Below, piece by piece: positions 18,095-31,600 of a stretch of 64,000 nucleotides of DNA. A program made the position numbers and the translations under genes. The stretch comes from Sphagnum compactum. Its lineage: Eukaryota > Bryophyta > Sphagnopsida > Sphagnales. A model generated the notes under the pieces. That model had not been told where the DNA came from and searched no databases. It saw only the letters and a list, made by a program, of their open reading frames with translations. The first letter of the stretch is position 1. Each line of letters opens with the position of its first letter. The stretch lies in contig OZ234501.1 of assembly GCA_965153455.1 (NCBI GenBank), positions 13,950,001 to 14,014,000 on the forward strand, written 5' to 3'.

Positions 18095-20050
18095 GATCAG
18101 CCCAAGTTGCTCAACCATCAGGACAATCATTTCTGGTGTCCATATAAATACAACCACAGTTTGCCACAGACACTTCCTATAATCATACAGTTTGGGGAAG
18201 GATTCATGACTTCGAGCATAAGAAGAGGACCTAGTAGTTGTCATGGAGCCAGTAGACAGTGACTTGGAGAGAAATAGAAGGCAAATCAAGGATCTTACAT
18301 TGAGTTGAAACTTGAACGTGTGGAGATGAAAGTGTCTTGGTTTATATTTTGCAATATGTAAATTGGTGCACATTTGACACATGCAAATAATATGTTGGCA
18401 CAAGTTGTACTTTATTTGATCAAACAGATGTGAGCAGTGGAGAGATTGGGAATCTAAATCAGTTAAGCACTGCATCAAGAAGTGGTTTGCAACCTTCAAG
18501 ACCTGTAACTTTTGGGTTATATGTTAGTGCATTTTGGAAATTGCTTATTGGTTTGTCCATGTCTCTCTCCTGTTGGTCTTCTCAGGCAGCTCAAGTTACT
18601 CATCTGCACCTGCCTGTGCAGGTGTTCCACCGGATGGCAAAGACTGTCTGCTTTTGGAGCAGGCTCTGTTCTCCATGAGCAGCTTTCAGGTTTCTTCATT
18701 TCAGGTTTTTTTCTCCCCAGCACTTGTTGCCGCCATTGAAGTGCATCCATGCCACCCTTTCATGTCCTACAAAGGGAAATATGAAGGTGTCTTCCCATGG
18801 CATCAACATAGGCCCAGGGTTGATTTTCCATCAAAGATCATAATTGAATCCAATCCACATTCCTCACCTAATGGAGAACTGCAACCTTTCCAAGTTACTT
18901 GAGATCCCTCTATCTCTTAAGGTATGCCATCCTATGCACCATCATCATTGACATTTCCAACAATATGTGATGGTTGTGTGACCATACCAAAGAGCAAATA
19001 AGCTGACTCAATAGCATTCTGCAAGTCAAACCTAACTTTGCAGCCCTAAGAGAACAAGCAGTTACCAGTCCTTGGGCCAAGCTGGCAGAGGGTGCTGGTG
19101 GAACCATTGCTGCTTTTGATGCATGGACTAGATATTGAACTGAGAATGGAGCAATTTAGTACTACATTTCTAAGTCTTGTGGATCCAAATGTAACTGACC
19201 AATGGACCTTGGCTCAATTAAGGAACAGACGTTACTGAGGTTTCAGGTGAGAAGTGGATATGGTCATGCCTATTCTACTATTTTGTGGTCAAGGAATTTT
19301 CTCTCAGCCTCAATCCTGAGTTTCTGTATAAATTAACAATGAAATGAATTGGGACCCAACATGTTATTTTCAATGTCTATTCAGCTATGTGTTTCTTCTT
19401 TTTGCTTGGAAAATCCATGTCACTAGGTTGTAGGATGTCTTCCTCCAGATTGGCAAGTCAACTGCTCTAGATGCCCAAAAACAAAATGAGACTACGTGAA
19501 TTTTGTACATCTGCTTACTATTGCACAGAATAGGTGAGATTGTATCCTAATGTTAACAGTTGCATCTGCACTTTCTTGAGTTTTTTCCCTGCGGGTTTCC
19601 TTGGGGTTTCTTAAATACTTCCATTCACTTCTTCTGTGTTCACATGCCCAAAATCATGCACATGTCTCATCCCATCTGCAGTCCAGTGATGACTGCATTA
19701 TCCTGCAAGACAGCACTTGTTCAAGTGTTGATGGGCAGAGTTGTTGGTTTCCAATCATTTGCTTCCTTTGTCAAGTCATTAATGTTGCGCAACTATATAA
19801 CTGGTCAAAAAAATTGTACTATAGACAAACTAAGTCCCCCTATTTCACCCCTTTTGGAGCCTGCGATAAGTGGGTGAAGAAAAATACATTTGCCCTTGTA
19901 ACGGACATTCCCTTCCATCCCTTCTTGTTCTCCACAGAGGCAGTGCTTCCTGATGTTCATTTTCTCCCAAAAGAGTCCAGCAATCATTCCCTCAGTGAAA
20001 AGAAGTTTTTCTCCCTCAAAACTGAATGTAACCTATAATCTACACTCTCC
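18095..20050. other. Intergenic region with unassigned exon-like fragments
   Basis: On the plus strand, 18586-18689 is bounded by CTCAG and CAG|GTTTCT signals and stays open. A second open segment near 19035-19138 encodes a short Ala/Gly-rich piece ending at a TGA. Neither matches a family I know. They may be relics carried with the neighbouring pseudogene. The right part (about 19700-20050) is probably the 3' UTR of the minus-strand ARID gene. Confidence 0.35.
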
Positions 20051-23000
20051 CTAAATCTGTCTGTAATTGTGATTCTGACCAGTTCTGTTCTGCCCTTCAA
20101 GTAGAGCAGATCTGGTGGGTGCAGTTGGGTCTACTGTGGTAGCCGACAAATGTGGGGTGTTAGGCCAGTATAAGTGTCCCCATTGATGTGAGTTCTTCCC
20201 CTGTGAAGTTTTTGACTGTTCCTCCAAGCAATGATTACCCTTCCGCTCTGAGTTGAAACAGCATACTTCCTTCTGGACATGTTGGAAAAACAAATCTGCA
20301 TGACCAGGGCCATTTCTATTGTCTCCAATTGCCTGGTAGGTCATGGCTGTGGCTGGTTCTTTAGTGTATGTCACAGTAGGCCCTTGTTGCAAGCTAGAAT
20401 TGTGAAGTGAAGTAGCTTTCATTGGGCAAAGACTGGCATCAATCAATGCCCCTCTCCCACTATCCTTATGAATTGAATCATCATCACTGCTATCATCATC
20501 ACTCTCACTATCGAAGAGCTCCGTCTCATCATCATCACTATCTATTTTCTCACCTCTACGTCGGTTTTGAATGGCACGCCGCCGCAACACAAAGACGTTG
20601 AAGTAGTAGCTCACGAGATCAGAAGTGCTCCTACCTGGGAAAGCATTTGGGATCTCATCCCAGAAATTTTTGTTCAGTGATAGTGGATTTAAGCGAACAA
20701 GTGCTTTGAACATTTTTTCTTCTTTTCTCGTCCAATTGGTTGCCACACCCTCACCAACTTGGTCAAATCCCCAAAGTTGGAAGGCCTGCCCAAGCTCTTC
20801 CTTGAGATGTTGCCGACCTGTTTCAACATGCAGTCTTACACATTCCAGTGATCCAGGACAAGGACACAAACAGGTTGGTTCCCTTCCACGGCCATCCCTG
20901 GATTTATTGACCATCTGTTCACCCCCAGAAGGGGGCCAGACTCTGGACCCAAGCCATCTGGAAGAGTCACTGCTTTCTTCATCACTGCTTTGGGTTTCAT
21001 CATCTCTACCTATCTTTGCCTGCCCTCTCTTGCCTGCACAGTGCTTCTTGTCTTGAGAACTCCATGGTTTTACAAAGGCCTGGAAATCTGACCCTACTGG
21101 AACTCTCTTGGTGCGGGGTTGGTGATCAGGAAAGGGTGATTGTGACCCATAATGAGCTAATCGTTCCCGTGTAGTTCGTAATTTCTCCTTTGGCTGAGGC
21201 TCTCCTTGAGCTGGATCCTCATAATACACAGCTGGTGAAGGCAACTGCCTTGCCTGGAACACAGGTCCCAAGAAGAAAAGAAAGCTTGTGAGAAGAATTG
21301 TACTATAGCATAATGCTTCAGAAAGTGTAGACAGTTGGACGTTGATTCAGGAATAGAAATTAGAGACCAAAACATGATTTCAGCTAGCACTAAAGGAATA
21401 TCCACCAAAATGGCATATGTAGTGATCATTAAAAAACCAAAACACTCCATTGGTGGGTGAACTGGAGTTGAAACCTGTCTCTAACAAATGATCCCACAAC
21501 CTGAGAAGCTGAAATTTCCTGTGGTAGAGAACCCTGCTAAAGAATACCTTTGACATGAAGTACCAACAACTGACACCATCCACTTGCTACACTGACATGA
21601 AAATCTTGTGAATCTTGAAAGGACTTCACAACTTCTCACTCTGCAAAATTACAGGCAAATTAAACTGTAGTGTGGGCAGGTTTATCAATGACCTGTATTG
21701 GGACCCCATCAGCAGTTCGCAGTTCTTCCCTCCTCATCCACAGGACCGAACGCACTCTCCGTGCCAAAGTTCGGAAAAACTGTTCTTGGCTTGACATACC
21801 ACTCTGGCGATATTGAGAAGTATCGAGACCTACTGCTGTGTCTTTTAACCAGCCTATCATCCCAACAAGAGACTTCTCATGTAATGACATGACCTCAGCA
21901 CTCTGGCCCCTGCAATCATGTTGAGTCACAGAGCTGCTAATATGGTTAGGCCCTGCATGATTTCTTCCATCTCTACTAAGAGCTTGCCTCCCCATGTACT
22001 CCTCTGATGAGTTATCTTCATAATTTTCTTTCCTTTCAGCATGTGATGCAAGCTCCAAAGTATAAGGAGCACTGGGTTCCCCTGTGCCAGCAAGGGTTTG
22101 CACACCTAAAAACCTCGCAGCATCATTTGTTGCCACATACCTGGCATAGACCAATTTCACACCTGGTCCACAATCTCTCCCAAGCCCTAGAGAGTCTGAG
22201 ATAGTAGCCCATGATCCACAATCTGTGACTTTTTTGTATCCACCCATAATGTTCACCCATCTGTACAGTGAAAGAAGGTTGACTTCCTTCTCACCCATTC
22301 GGACAAGCAATGGTCTTCCCATGCTCAGTGGTTGTGCTTCAAGACTTCTCTTGATGATTTGCATGTATGAGGCACTATTGGCATGACCTGCCTCTGATCC
22401 TGAGCTGTGGTTACCCCTATTTTCCTCCCTGTCATGCTCAACAGTCTTCTCATCCTGTGCAATTCCACCTTCCTGCACCTGAATTTCCATTTGTCCTCCA
22501 TCTCTTGCCCTCTCCATTAGCTGCTTGGGAACCAATTCTCCCACTACCAAAGGTTCTGAACAACCTACGACTGCAGGAAAGCTTGACTGTCTCCTAGACA
22601 CATTCAATGCCCTGTCAAGCGCACTTTCTTGAGCCCATAAGTTGGTAGAGGCTTCATGGGCTGCCATGTGACATCCGACACCAGATTGCAGACCTTTATG
22701 ACCTGTATGACATTGCATGTCACTATGCCAGGACTCCGTACAACCTACAGTTCCACCCCCATCTGGAACACAGTGAAAATGAAACTAGGCTTCAGTGCTC
22801 ACAGTATCTCTACACCATGATTGACTAAAGAACAAAATAAGTGAGAGGCACAAAATAAGGGAGAATTTGAATACTGGACTCATGTTGAGGATTTTCCTGG
22901 CATGTTGGACACTATTAGTACATTATAAAATTGAAGCTTAAAAGATGCAGATAGAATCATCTGATGACACCGCTTTTTCATGTCCCTAAAATTCATATAC

Positions 23001-23323
23001 ATGGGCATACCATGAGATCCAGATCAGAACCACATTGACAGAATGGAAGATCAGAGCATTTTGTAAGATAAACAATCGTGAGAGGATGTACCTGGCCTGT
23101 CACTTCCTGATCCTTTTGATGACTGCAAAGCATGAGTGTCAAGATGCAACACATCACAGGTGACTTGCTGCACACTGTTGATCACTTCAGGTGCCTGGAT
23201 TGAGATAACTCTGGGGGAAGCATCCCTGGTAGGAGCTTGCTGATCAGCAGCAGACTGCCGGAGGTACTTAAGAGGTTGCGATGAAATAGAATGCTCAAGC
23301 GGGCGCTTACATTCACCATTCAT
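20051..23323 (-). CDS. ARID-ELM2-SANT domain nuclear protein
   Basis: Predicted 834-residue protein in three coding exons (23323-23092, 22762-21693, 21253-20051). Domains: an ARID/BRIGHT DNA-binding region at about 212-287 (LYRWVNIMGGYKKVTD ... LGLG ... VKLVYARYV), an ELM2 region at about 484-543 starting RVPVGSDFQAFVKPW, and a SANT domain at about 606-660 (NWTRKEEKMFKALVRLNP ... FPGRSTSDLVSYYFNVFVLRR), followed by an acidic DSDDDE/SESDDD stretch. This architecture is known from plant ARID proteins related to Arabidopsis At2g46040; ELM2-SANT modules usually contact histone deacetylase complexes, so a chromatin-regulatory role is inferred. The start is the ATG at 23323, seven bases after a GTGCAG acceptor, implying a 5' UTR intron. 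The exon 2 donor would be CAG|GTCATT, an atypical GT donor; the coding phase supports it but it is the weakest junction. The C-terminal 120 residues have no recognised domain. Confidence 0.85.
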
Positions 23324-23330
23324 TTTGTTC

Positions 23331-25300
23331 TGCACAAGCTACCCTTATACATCCACCTGTAGCTACAAAGTAAAACTGCAGCAAATAAGAACCCAAGCAT
23401 GACTGAAAATCGACATAGAGACAGACATGTCTGAACTACAACTCATAAGAATTTGGGTGTCACACCTCTCTATTTTGTTTGCACTTAGTATAGTCTAAGA
23501 GCTAACCTCTGTTTGTAACAGAATGAATAATGGATTTGTTTTTCCAAATCATGACCACAGGTCTACAGCCCTGTTGTAAAGCCTTGCATGGCATCTTATC
23601 CTGGCCCTCATGACTATCTGAGCTCCCCAAAACACACACACAACTACACTCATTGATTGCACCCCTGGGCAAGGGCCAGAAAAGAAGTATCAAACCCAAC
23701 CTGGAAGCAGAGAGGGTGTTGGTGGCTGTGCATACAATTAGGTCCTTATTCAGCTTTCTGGGGGTAGACCTACTCATGGTCAGATATTTGAATGCCCAAG
23801 TATTTTCCCACAGTTTGAGATCCCATGGATAGCACACTTTATTTACAATCTCACCAATCGATTTCTCCACTCTGAGATTACCACCTTAATATGCACATAA
23901 CAAGGTTGGAAACAGCAACCCCACACAGGGCAGCACAAGGTGTACCAAGAGGCTATTGGGTACAACATTGGTATATTACAATCATATGGTACTATTTACT
24001 TACAACAGTTTTGATTGGACCAATGAGCATCTGAATACACAAGCATTTGAAAAGAAAAATAAACAAGAGGATTGTTGATTTGAAGCTACATCATAGGAGG
24101 TTGCAAATTTCAAGGTTGCTGATTAACTGGAAGAGCAAGCTATCGCACACACGAAGTTGACACACCAGATCAGCCCTATGTACAGGTCTCAAAACTTTGT
24201 AGCTTTCTATGCCTGCACATGAACTGTAAGATTGTAAAAGGTTTGGCAACTCCCCAGATGATGATGATGATGATGATGATGAACACATCATGTATGACTG
24301 GAAATCATGCATTGAAACCTGACACATAAGAACTGACATATGTGGACTATGTTGTAATCTTTTACGTGTTGTAACAGGGACACAGTAATTGCTCAAATCT
24401 TTCACAGTGAACTTGGAAAAGCCCCTTGGTTTCCACAGTTAGGATATAAAGGGTTTGACTGGACTGGACATCTGTTAGTGACTGGTAAGGAGGGTATAGA
24501 AAGAGAGAGTATGTGCAATGTTGACTTCTAGAGCTTGAGGAAGATGGGACACTTTGTAACAGTCATAAGTAAGTGGAGGAGCAACATGGTTGGTTTGTTT
24601 TGCCCCCCAAATCTCCCTCTGAGGTTTTGATTTGGGAAGCCCCCTAGAGGTAGGTTTCCCACGATCTGTAGGACAGACTGGCTGATGCTGCAGCCCTGCT
24701 TACACCACCACCAGTTGCAGAGGGGCCCAAGAAACCAGAGCTGCCGGCTTGATTCTTGACTCCGATGATATACTGATCTCTCTAAATAGCATGCACAACC
24801 ATTGTTGGGGGCGGGGGGGTGGGAGGGATTGGAACCTATAACTAACAGCTTGCACGATGGTCGGCCCTACAACCCCAGTAGGGATGGGTTCTACCTACCT
24901 AAGAGTATGCACTATGCACCTGGGGCATGGAAAAACGATAACACAGAGTTATATGCAAAAAACAAAAACAAAAAAAAACCATGGCAACAACAGGAGAGAG
25001 ATGAGAGACACAGAGAAGAATAGAGAAAAGATCGATACAAGAAAGATCGAAGCAACTCACATGCCATGCAGACAGGGGAGCAGAAAGGGGGGAGGGGTGA
25101 GACAACGGCAGGGGAACCAGATTGAAACGGCGATGCTACTCCCGAGGGGCTCCTCCCCGCATCATCATCATCATCATCGCCTGCGCCTCTCTCTCTCTCT
25201 CTCTCTCGCTTTAGGGCTCCATACCACCGGAACCCTAATCCTTGAGACCCTGCTGTGAAACCCCAATCCAAACCAAACCAAAAACAAGTCCTAACCGGAA
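23331..25300 (-). promoter_or_regulatory. Probable 5' UTR intron and upstream leader of the ARID gene
   Basis: The acceptor immediately upstream of the ATG implies a noncoding leader exon further upstream. The GC-richer, CT/ATC-repeat-bearing stretch at about 25080-25260 (with ACCCTAA near 25232) is the best candidate for the leader and promoter. Minus-strand open frames at 23502-23870 and 24091-24405 lie within the presumed intron and show no domain. A (GAT)n tract sits at 24258-24282. Confidence 0.4.
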
Positions 25301-25670
25301 AAACTCGATGAACGAAGGAACGAAAAAAAAAAGGGAGACAAAACAGGAAAAAAAAATTAAAAAATTAAAAATTAAAAAAAAATACACAAGAACAAAACCA
25401 AAGAACAAGAAGCAAAACAAGAAGAACAAGACGACGACGACGACGACGAAGAACTTGAAGAAGGAAGAGGATTATTGCAAAAGGGTGATTGATGAAATGA
25501 ATGCTTTGGAAGGTCCTTATGATGCAAATCAGTGATGCTGGTAATGATGATGGCGACGCCGACGACGAGGAGGATGATGAGAAGAGATGAAGGAGATGAA
25601 GAAAGAATGAAAGAAAGAAAGAGAGAAAGAAAAAGAAGAAGAAGAAGAAGATTGTACTTAGTTGAAAGAA
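25301..25670. repeat. Purine-rich low-complexity block
   Basis: Successive simple tracts on the plus strand: A-rich with interspersed G (25325-25420), (GAC)n near 25430-25450, GATGATG/GACGACG mixtures (25530-25600) and (AAG)n/(GAA)n to about 25650. Open frames across it are compositional artefacts. It may include the outer promoter of the ARID gene. Confidence 0.55.
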
Positions 25671-28009
25671 GATTTTCCTACTTATTTAGTTCCTGATGTT
25701 TAAACCTAACTTTTATTTATCTATTTATTTATTTATTTATTTTTCTACCAACTAAGGACCCAATGTAAACCTAAATAGGTGATTCTTGTTTTTTAGTTTT
25801 TTTCCATCTAAATAAGAATATTATATAGGGTCCTTAAAAAAAATTAATTATATAGGTTTATAATTGCATCATTCTTAATTTTTTAAAACTATTTTATACT
25901 TTTATTTTTTTATTTCCAACAAACAAACTACCCAAAACCTTAACTTAGAAACCAAAAATCTGGCCATATTTTTAGCTTAATGTAATTGAAAGTGGGGTTT
26001 TTTTTTTCATTTTTTTATATCAAAAAATTCCAAAATTTTAGCAAAAATTAGTAAAAATTTACACTGGAACTTGAAAAAAAAACACATTTTCCCAAAAAAT
26101 TCCCCTTCTTTTTTTTTTTTTAAACAAATTTTTTTGTCCAAAACAAAATCACTAATACAGAGGACAGCTTTATAAAGAGCTGAGAATTCCCCCCCCTCCC
26201 TTAGGCTACCTTTGTTTTTTAGGTCCCATACGGACTTAGTAGGCTGTCCTTACATGATATTGTAAGGTCCGAAACAGGCTGTCACCAAATTATGACAGGT
26301 CTTTTGAAGTACAGGAGAAGGTGTATGTTTGGAACTTTCTAGAACTCTGTTGGTTTCTGCTTTTATGAGTTTGTAAAAAAAAACAATCCCCACCAGTCCC
26401 TGTCTAGGGCCCTTACAAGTTTCTGTAAGGTCGGTCCCATACAAGCTGTCATCAAAATAGGAGGACAAGGATTTTAAGTAAGCAAAAAGGGTCTTGTTTC
26501 AGACGGTTTGTAGAAGAATTGTGTGTTTCTGCTTATGGGTTCGTAAACAAGTCCCTGCCAGTAGTCCCTGTCTAGGGCCCTTACAAGCTTCTGTAAGGTC
26601 CCATACAGGCTGTCATCCAAATACGACAGCATTTTAAAGTAGGCGAAGGGTCTATTTTCAGACTGTTTCTAGAATTTCTGGGCCTCTCAGGATAGGTACC
26701 TAGACCCTTCTCTTATGCAAAACTGCCTTTTACACAACATTTTTGTATATATATATATATATATATTTCTTTAGTTATTTATTTAGTTATTTACTATTTT
26801 TATTTGTATTTTATTATTTTTATTTTATTTTATTTTAAATTCAGTTTTGTTAGAAAGGGGGGGGTGGGTTTTCAGATGGGATGCTCTTTTTCTTGTTGGG
26901 TGCATGTATGAAACTGAGAAGAAAAGAGGGTTGTCAGGGGAATCTTGGGAATTTGATTGGTTCTCCTTTAGTTTGGTGGCTAGATAAGATTTAGGGTTAG
27001 GGTTCTCCAAGGCCAAACTCTATGGAATGGGTCCAATAGGTAGGTAGGTAGGTAGGTAGTATCATGCATGATGTGGTTGTTCGTTCACCACCGAATAATG
27101 AGTATTTTACACTATTGGCCCTAGAGAAGAGAAGGAAAGTTTAGGGGGTGTGTGGGCCCTTATTCCCGAAATGCAATTGTGCTTTACCCTAGACTTTAAA
27201 TTAACACACGTAAGTGAACATGGCTTTAACACCTACAATAATGTGTTGAAACTAAAATTGCAAGCAAAAACTCATATGTGGATTATGTTATGTGTAGTTT
27301 GATGCAAACTACAACCCTTCATTTTCATCTCCACAAAGTATTAGAGGCTTAAGTTTTGATCATCTACATATTCGAAGCCCCTTGCAACTCGGTTCAGTTG
27401 TGGATGGAACATGGAACCCAACTGAGTTAAACATTGGGTTTCACCTCGGTATCCAAATCCTTGATCCGAGGAAAGATTGTTCCCTAGATGAAGAAAGCCC
27501 TTCGTGTAAAGTGCCACTTTTGTGGTGTTTCCAAGGGACATATGAAACTCATCAAAATTTTATGTGTATGGAGGATGATTTTATTCATGATGTGCATTAG
27601 TACTTTAAGGAGTTTGTAAGGTTCCCATCAAACTATCATGATATTATTACATAGTAGTACATTATAGACTATGTGCTTTCACTTTTGCATCATCAAAGGT
27701 GCATGTGTTGATCTTCCACCATATCTATATTTTCATTATTGATATGTTTCATATTCCCCTCATGATAAACACGCAAAATGAGACATACAAATCCTTTGAA
27801 TGCCATGTAAGTAATCCATTCCTTTTGAAATCATGCAATCAAAGATTGTTGTCTTTGGTTTTTGTTATATAAATTTATTGCAAGTTCGAAACCCATCCCA
27901 ACATTTTGTCTAACAAATTTTCAAAAACTATTTGCCAACGATGTACATCCACCAAATCACCTTTCCTTGATCCACATCTTTGCCGCCTAATGATGTGCTT
28001 TTTATTAGT
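25671..28009. other. AT-rich intergenic DNA
   Basis: AT-rich sequence with (TTTA)n near 25720-25742, a (TA)n tract at about 26747-26766, (TAGG)n at about 27035-27057, and the hairpin-bearing tandem repeat listed separately. No coding region was identified; short open frames at 27341-27600 overlap on both strands and carry no motif. Confidence 0.55.
26222..26700. repeat. Tandem repeat of about 168 bp with a conserved hairpin
   Basis: Blocks containing GTCCCTGTCTAGGGCCC, CCTTACA...TGTAAGG, GGTCCCATAC and GGCTGTCAT recur in the same order. The two best-preserved units are offset by 168 bp (GTCCCTGTCTAGGG at 26396 and 26564). A more diverged stretch begins at 26222. Each contains a 7-bp perfect stem with a 6-nt loop: 26248-26267, 26411-26430 and 26579-26598. 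Confidence 0.75.
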
Positions 28010-28489
28010 TCAAAATGAATTTTTAAAAGCACAAAAACGGTCGCAGTTAGTGAAAAATGACTTTTCTACACCATTTAATATATTGACTTTCAAACGTATT
28101 TGTGTGAAACCTACATAACAATACCATAGTTGATGCATTGTGATATGAAAATCTCCCTTGTTTTTGTGGTCACACCAACAATATTTGCACATTAAGCAAC
28201 TAAATTTATTCACTCTGCACAGCGGTGAGCCTTTTATGCCCACAACTCTCTCAATGACTTTTGACTTACAAAAGACATCGTCCATATAAATAGATCCGGG
28301 GGAAGGTTTTCCTAAACAATTCACACCACATAGTGACTGAGAGATCAGCTTGTCACCACCTTCTTCCCTCAAGTCATTTGCATATTTCAAACATCTTCTC
28401 CCGACAAATCTAACATTGGCTCTGTGATTAACTAACACTATTGGAACTTCTGTTGCTTCACAGATCAGATTGACTGAAAATGGCAGCAA
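28010..28489 (-). CDS. Hypothetical protein, 159 residues, unidentified
   Basis: An uninterrupted frame of 159 codons lies about 130 bp downstream of the stop codon of the PDI-like gene, on the same strand. Composition looks protein-like, with a Cys-rich stretch CLMCKYCWC in the middle, but no motif is recognised. It may be a real small gene, part of a decayed transposon, or a chance frame. The start codon is uncertain. Confidence 0.2.
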   Translation of the reverse strand: MLPFSVNLICEATEVPIVLVNHRANVRFVGRRCLKYANDLREEGGDKLISQSLCGVNCLGKPSPGSIYMDDVFCKSKVIERVVGIKGSPLCRVNKFSCLMCKYCWCDHKNKGDFHITMHQLWYCYVGFTQIRLKVNILNGVEKSFFTNCDRFCAFKNSF

Positions 28490-28617
28490 ACATTCACTTC
28501 AGAAGCTCCAAAGGTTGCACCAGAACATTTGGAGTCGACAACACACCCAATAATGCAGATTAAAGAAAGCCTCAGATTCCATGCCTTTCTTCGCAGTGTC
28601 CAGCAAGAAAATATGAA

Positions 28618-31600
28618 TCACAGTTCATCCTTAGGCAACTCAGAACTCAGATCACTCACAGGAGAACCTACCATAACCACTTCTTGAGCGGAATTTATTT
28701 GCGGTTGACCCTCATCCAAGTTTTCCCCATTCCTGGTGGTGATATCAGTTGCTTGGGCTGCATTCTCCTCATTTCTGTCTTTCCCCTTTAAGGAGGAGGA
28801 TGGAAAAGTTGCAAAATCCGAGCTTGTATCCTTCTCAAGAGCAGCATGAACCTCTCCAGTGGGTTCAATCTTCCCCTGGTCCTCTTCTCCTGGTTGTGAC
28901 TTCAAACTGGTGATCTCAGCATTTTGAGCTGCTCCTTTCTTACTTCTTGCCTCCTCCTTTAAGGAAACAAATGGAATAGCTGCATTTTCTTTCACAAACT
29001 GCAGCAGTCCTTTGAAGCTGGGTCGCTCAGGTGCCACTATCTGCAGTTCATCATCTCAACATCAGCAATTCATCACTATTGATACAGAATACATGAACTG
29101 CACAACTGAGACTTTGAAGGAGCATACAAGGACCCGTGGCAGGACAAAGATAGACAGCCAAGATGGAGAAAGGTGAAGGAACACAGTTGCTCTCACAGGA
29201 ATGCTGCTCTTCCTGGCTGGGAAGAAAAGAAGTGATGGAAAACTGAGCACCTCCTGCAATTTCAATAAGGCAACATACATCAAAGCCAATCTACTTACTT
29301 CACAGCAAACTACGTAGGGAGATAAACAACTAGCTCCAGTAGACAACAAGAAAGAGAGTAGAAGCATACCTTGAGCAAGGGATGCTCATTAGCAGAGGCA
29401 TCGATTCTTGCCAACACCAAAGAGGGAACTCCTTCTACATATCGTGCCAGTTTCTCAAAAGTCCGATTCACCTTCTCGCATGCCACACACCATGGTGTAT
29501 ACACCTGCTCCACACACACACCATACATCCACACTGTTTTATTAAATTCCTCCAACAGAGATGAATGATGTTGATGACATTGCACTTCATAGTGCAAGGA
29601 CTGTGGGTGAACAGCTTGACTGGAGGATAGGTTCCACTTATAAGGCCACAATTTGACAAGATTGGGTCCACTCCCAGCTTTGAAGAATCTCTAGCACATG
29701 CCAACAACAGTGTCCATGGAAGCTGGAGAGGTGGAAAGCTTACTTGTAAAAACACATCTTTTGTTTCATCCAGCACGATCAAGTCAAATGTCTTTCCCAC
29801 TATGGTTCTGACCAGTCCTACATTCTGCAGGGTGCACAAAAAGTTCAATCAGAAAGATGTAGGCAAAAAAATTGACCACACCAGGAACTGACCCCAATAG
29901 AAACTTTTTGGAACACTATTGGTATACATGCCCACTATATGGATGGATGCTCACGTGAAACAAAGTACTCAACTGAGCTCTAGATTCAAAACTTCCAATT
30001 TGTTTGCCAGTACACAGCACAATCAAATCTCTGCATGCTTGTTAATGCCCTTCTTTTACTTCTTCAAAATAATTGTAAAGCTCACAAAATATATACCTCT
30101 GTTGGCACTGGTTGAGATTTGTAGTATAAAGGTAGCTTTCCTTCAAGAAAATCAGCTGCAAATGCCTGTAAATAAGCAGATGGAACAATATGGCAATCAA
30201 AATACAATTACAACCATATCACTGCATACACCCTTCATGGTTTCAATGTGCCCTGTATCGAAAAAAATTGATTACAGGTGAATTCAGATGCACCCTAGCA
30301 GGCTCTCACAAAGGTCCCATCATGCCAGCATCCTGAGCAGATTTTCGAGCTTAGTAAATTCAACAGCACAGAGATAGCATTCATGTCTACAATTCATGTA
30401 ACAAGAGTATGAAGAGATATAATCAATGCTCAGACTCCACCTTTAAGCTGTGCAATGTAATTTCTGAATCCAAGAGGTACCTAGAGCCATCCTCATTGTG
30501 AAAACCTGCAACCTATCAACAAACCAAACAACGATGCCATCATAAGCAATAGTACTGGACAAGCCAGACATCCTGAGAGGAACACAGACTCCACAAAATT
30601 ACTGATGGACTATCCCCACCTGAGTTGTTTGCCTCTCTTAATCTGCAAATTTGAAACCTGTAACAGTCTCTTGTCAGTAAGCTTTCTTACAAGAGTATAG
30701 GATAGTGCAGACTTTCTGTGCACATCTCAGGAATGACAGGGAACCATGAAAGTGCACTGATTGTGCCTAGAATGGATAAGTCCACAGAAAACTACAATAC
30801 AAGCAGGTGGTGTCTATCACATTATTGCCATATGTTCAGAACATGATCAATATCCTTCATGGTTCCTCTCTACGGTTCACACTACATTTGAACTCCCAAC
30901 CACTGCAAACCCATTGATAAGCTTCTGCAAGCACAGCCCTGGGAATTCCCTAATGAAATAGATTAGTCTGATAGATTTGTTGGCCCATCTAGCTACTGAG
31001 CTTCCAAACATCCATAACTTCTCTAGACAGCAGCAGCTGCGTGCTTGCAATCACAATAGAAGGACAGCTGCACTAATCAGCCAAGTTCCTGGGGTCATGA
31101 CCCAACTTACAGCTGGTTTGTCTGTTTGCAGACCATAGACAGCAAGCATGGGCCTGGAAAAGTCTTCATCTGCTAAGTCCACCACCAGAAACATAACCTG
31201 TAGGGATCATGAACAGTTCCATCACATGCACTCCCCAACACACAGAATGATGATCACTCAAGTAATGTAATGTGCTAGGCAAATCTTAAAGCAACGCAAT
31301 GAACACCAGAAGGTGACATCATATCCTCCAGTGATCAAATCTTTGATTCTTGCATCTGCCTTGTAGCTGAAACATCCACAAAGAGCCTGTGAAGAATGAA
31401 AGTGGGACTAATGGACCAGTCCAGTCAACTACAACTTGTGGAACAAATTGAGGACCAGGCTCTACAACAAAATGGATTATGTGTGATGAGTTCAGCATGG
31501 AAAAACCTTGCCATTGAAGTCTTGGGCTACAGCCTGGTAGAGATCTCTCAAAGTTTCATAATCCTTTGATTCAGCAAACAGTAAAACCTACATCACCAAC

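Noticed and set aside
23502-23870. 122-codon minus-strand frame upstream of the ARID start
   Set aside because: Lies in the probable 5' UTR intron, with no domain and no splice link to the coding exons.
27860-27900. GTTCGAAACCC motif like a tRNA T-arm
   Set aside because: No acceptor, D-arm or anticodon arm could be built upstream; no tRNA or rRNA gene was found in the window.
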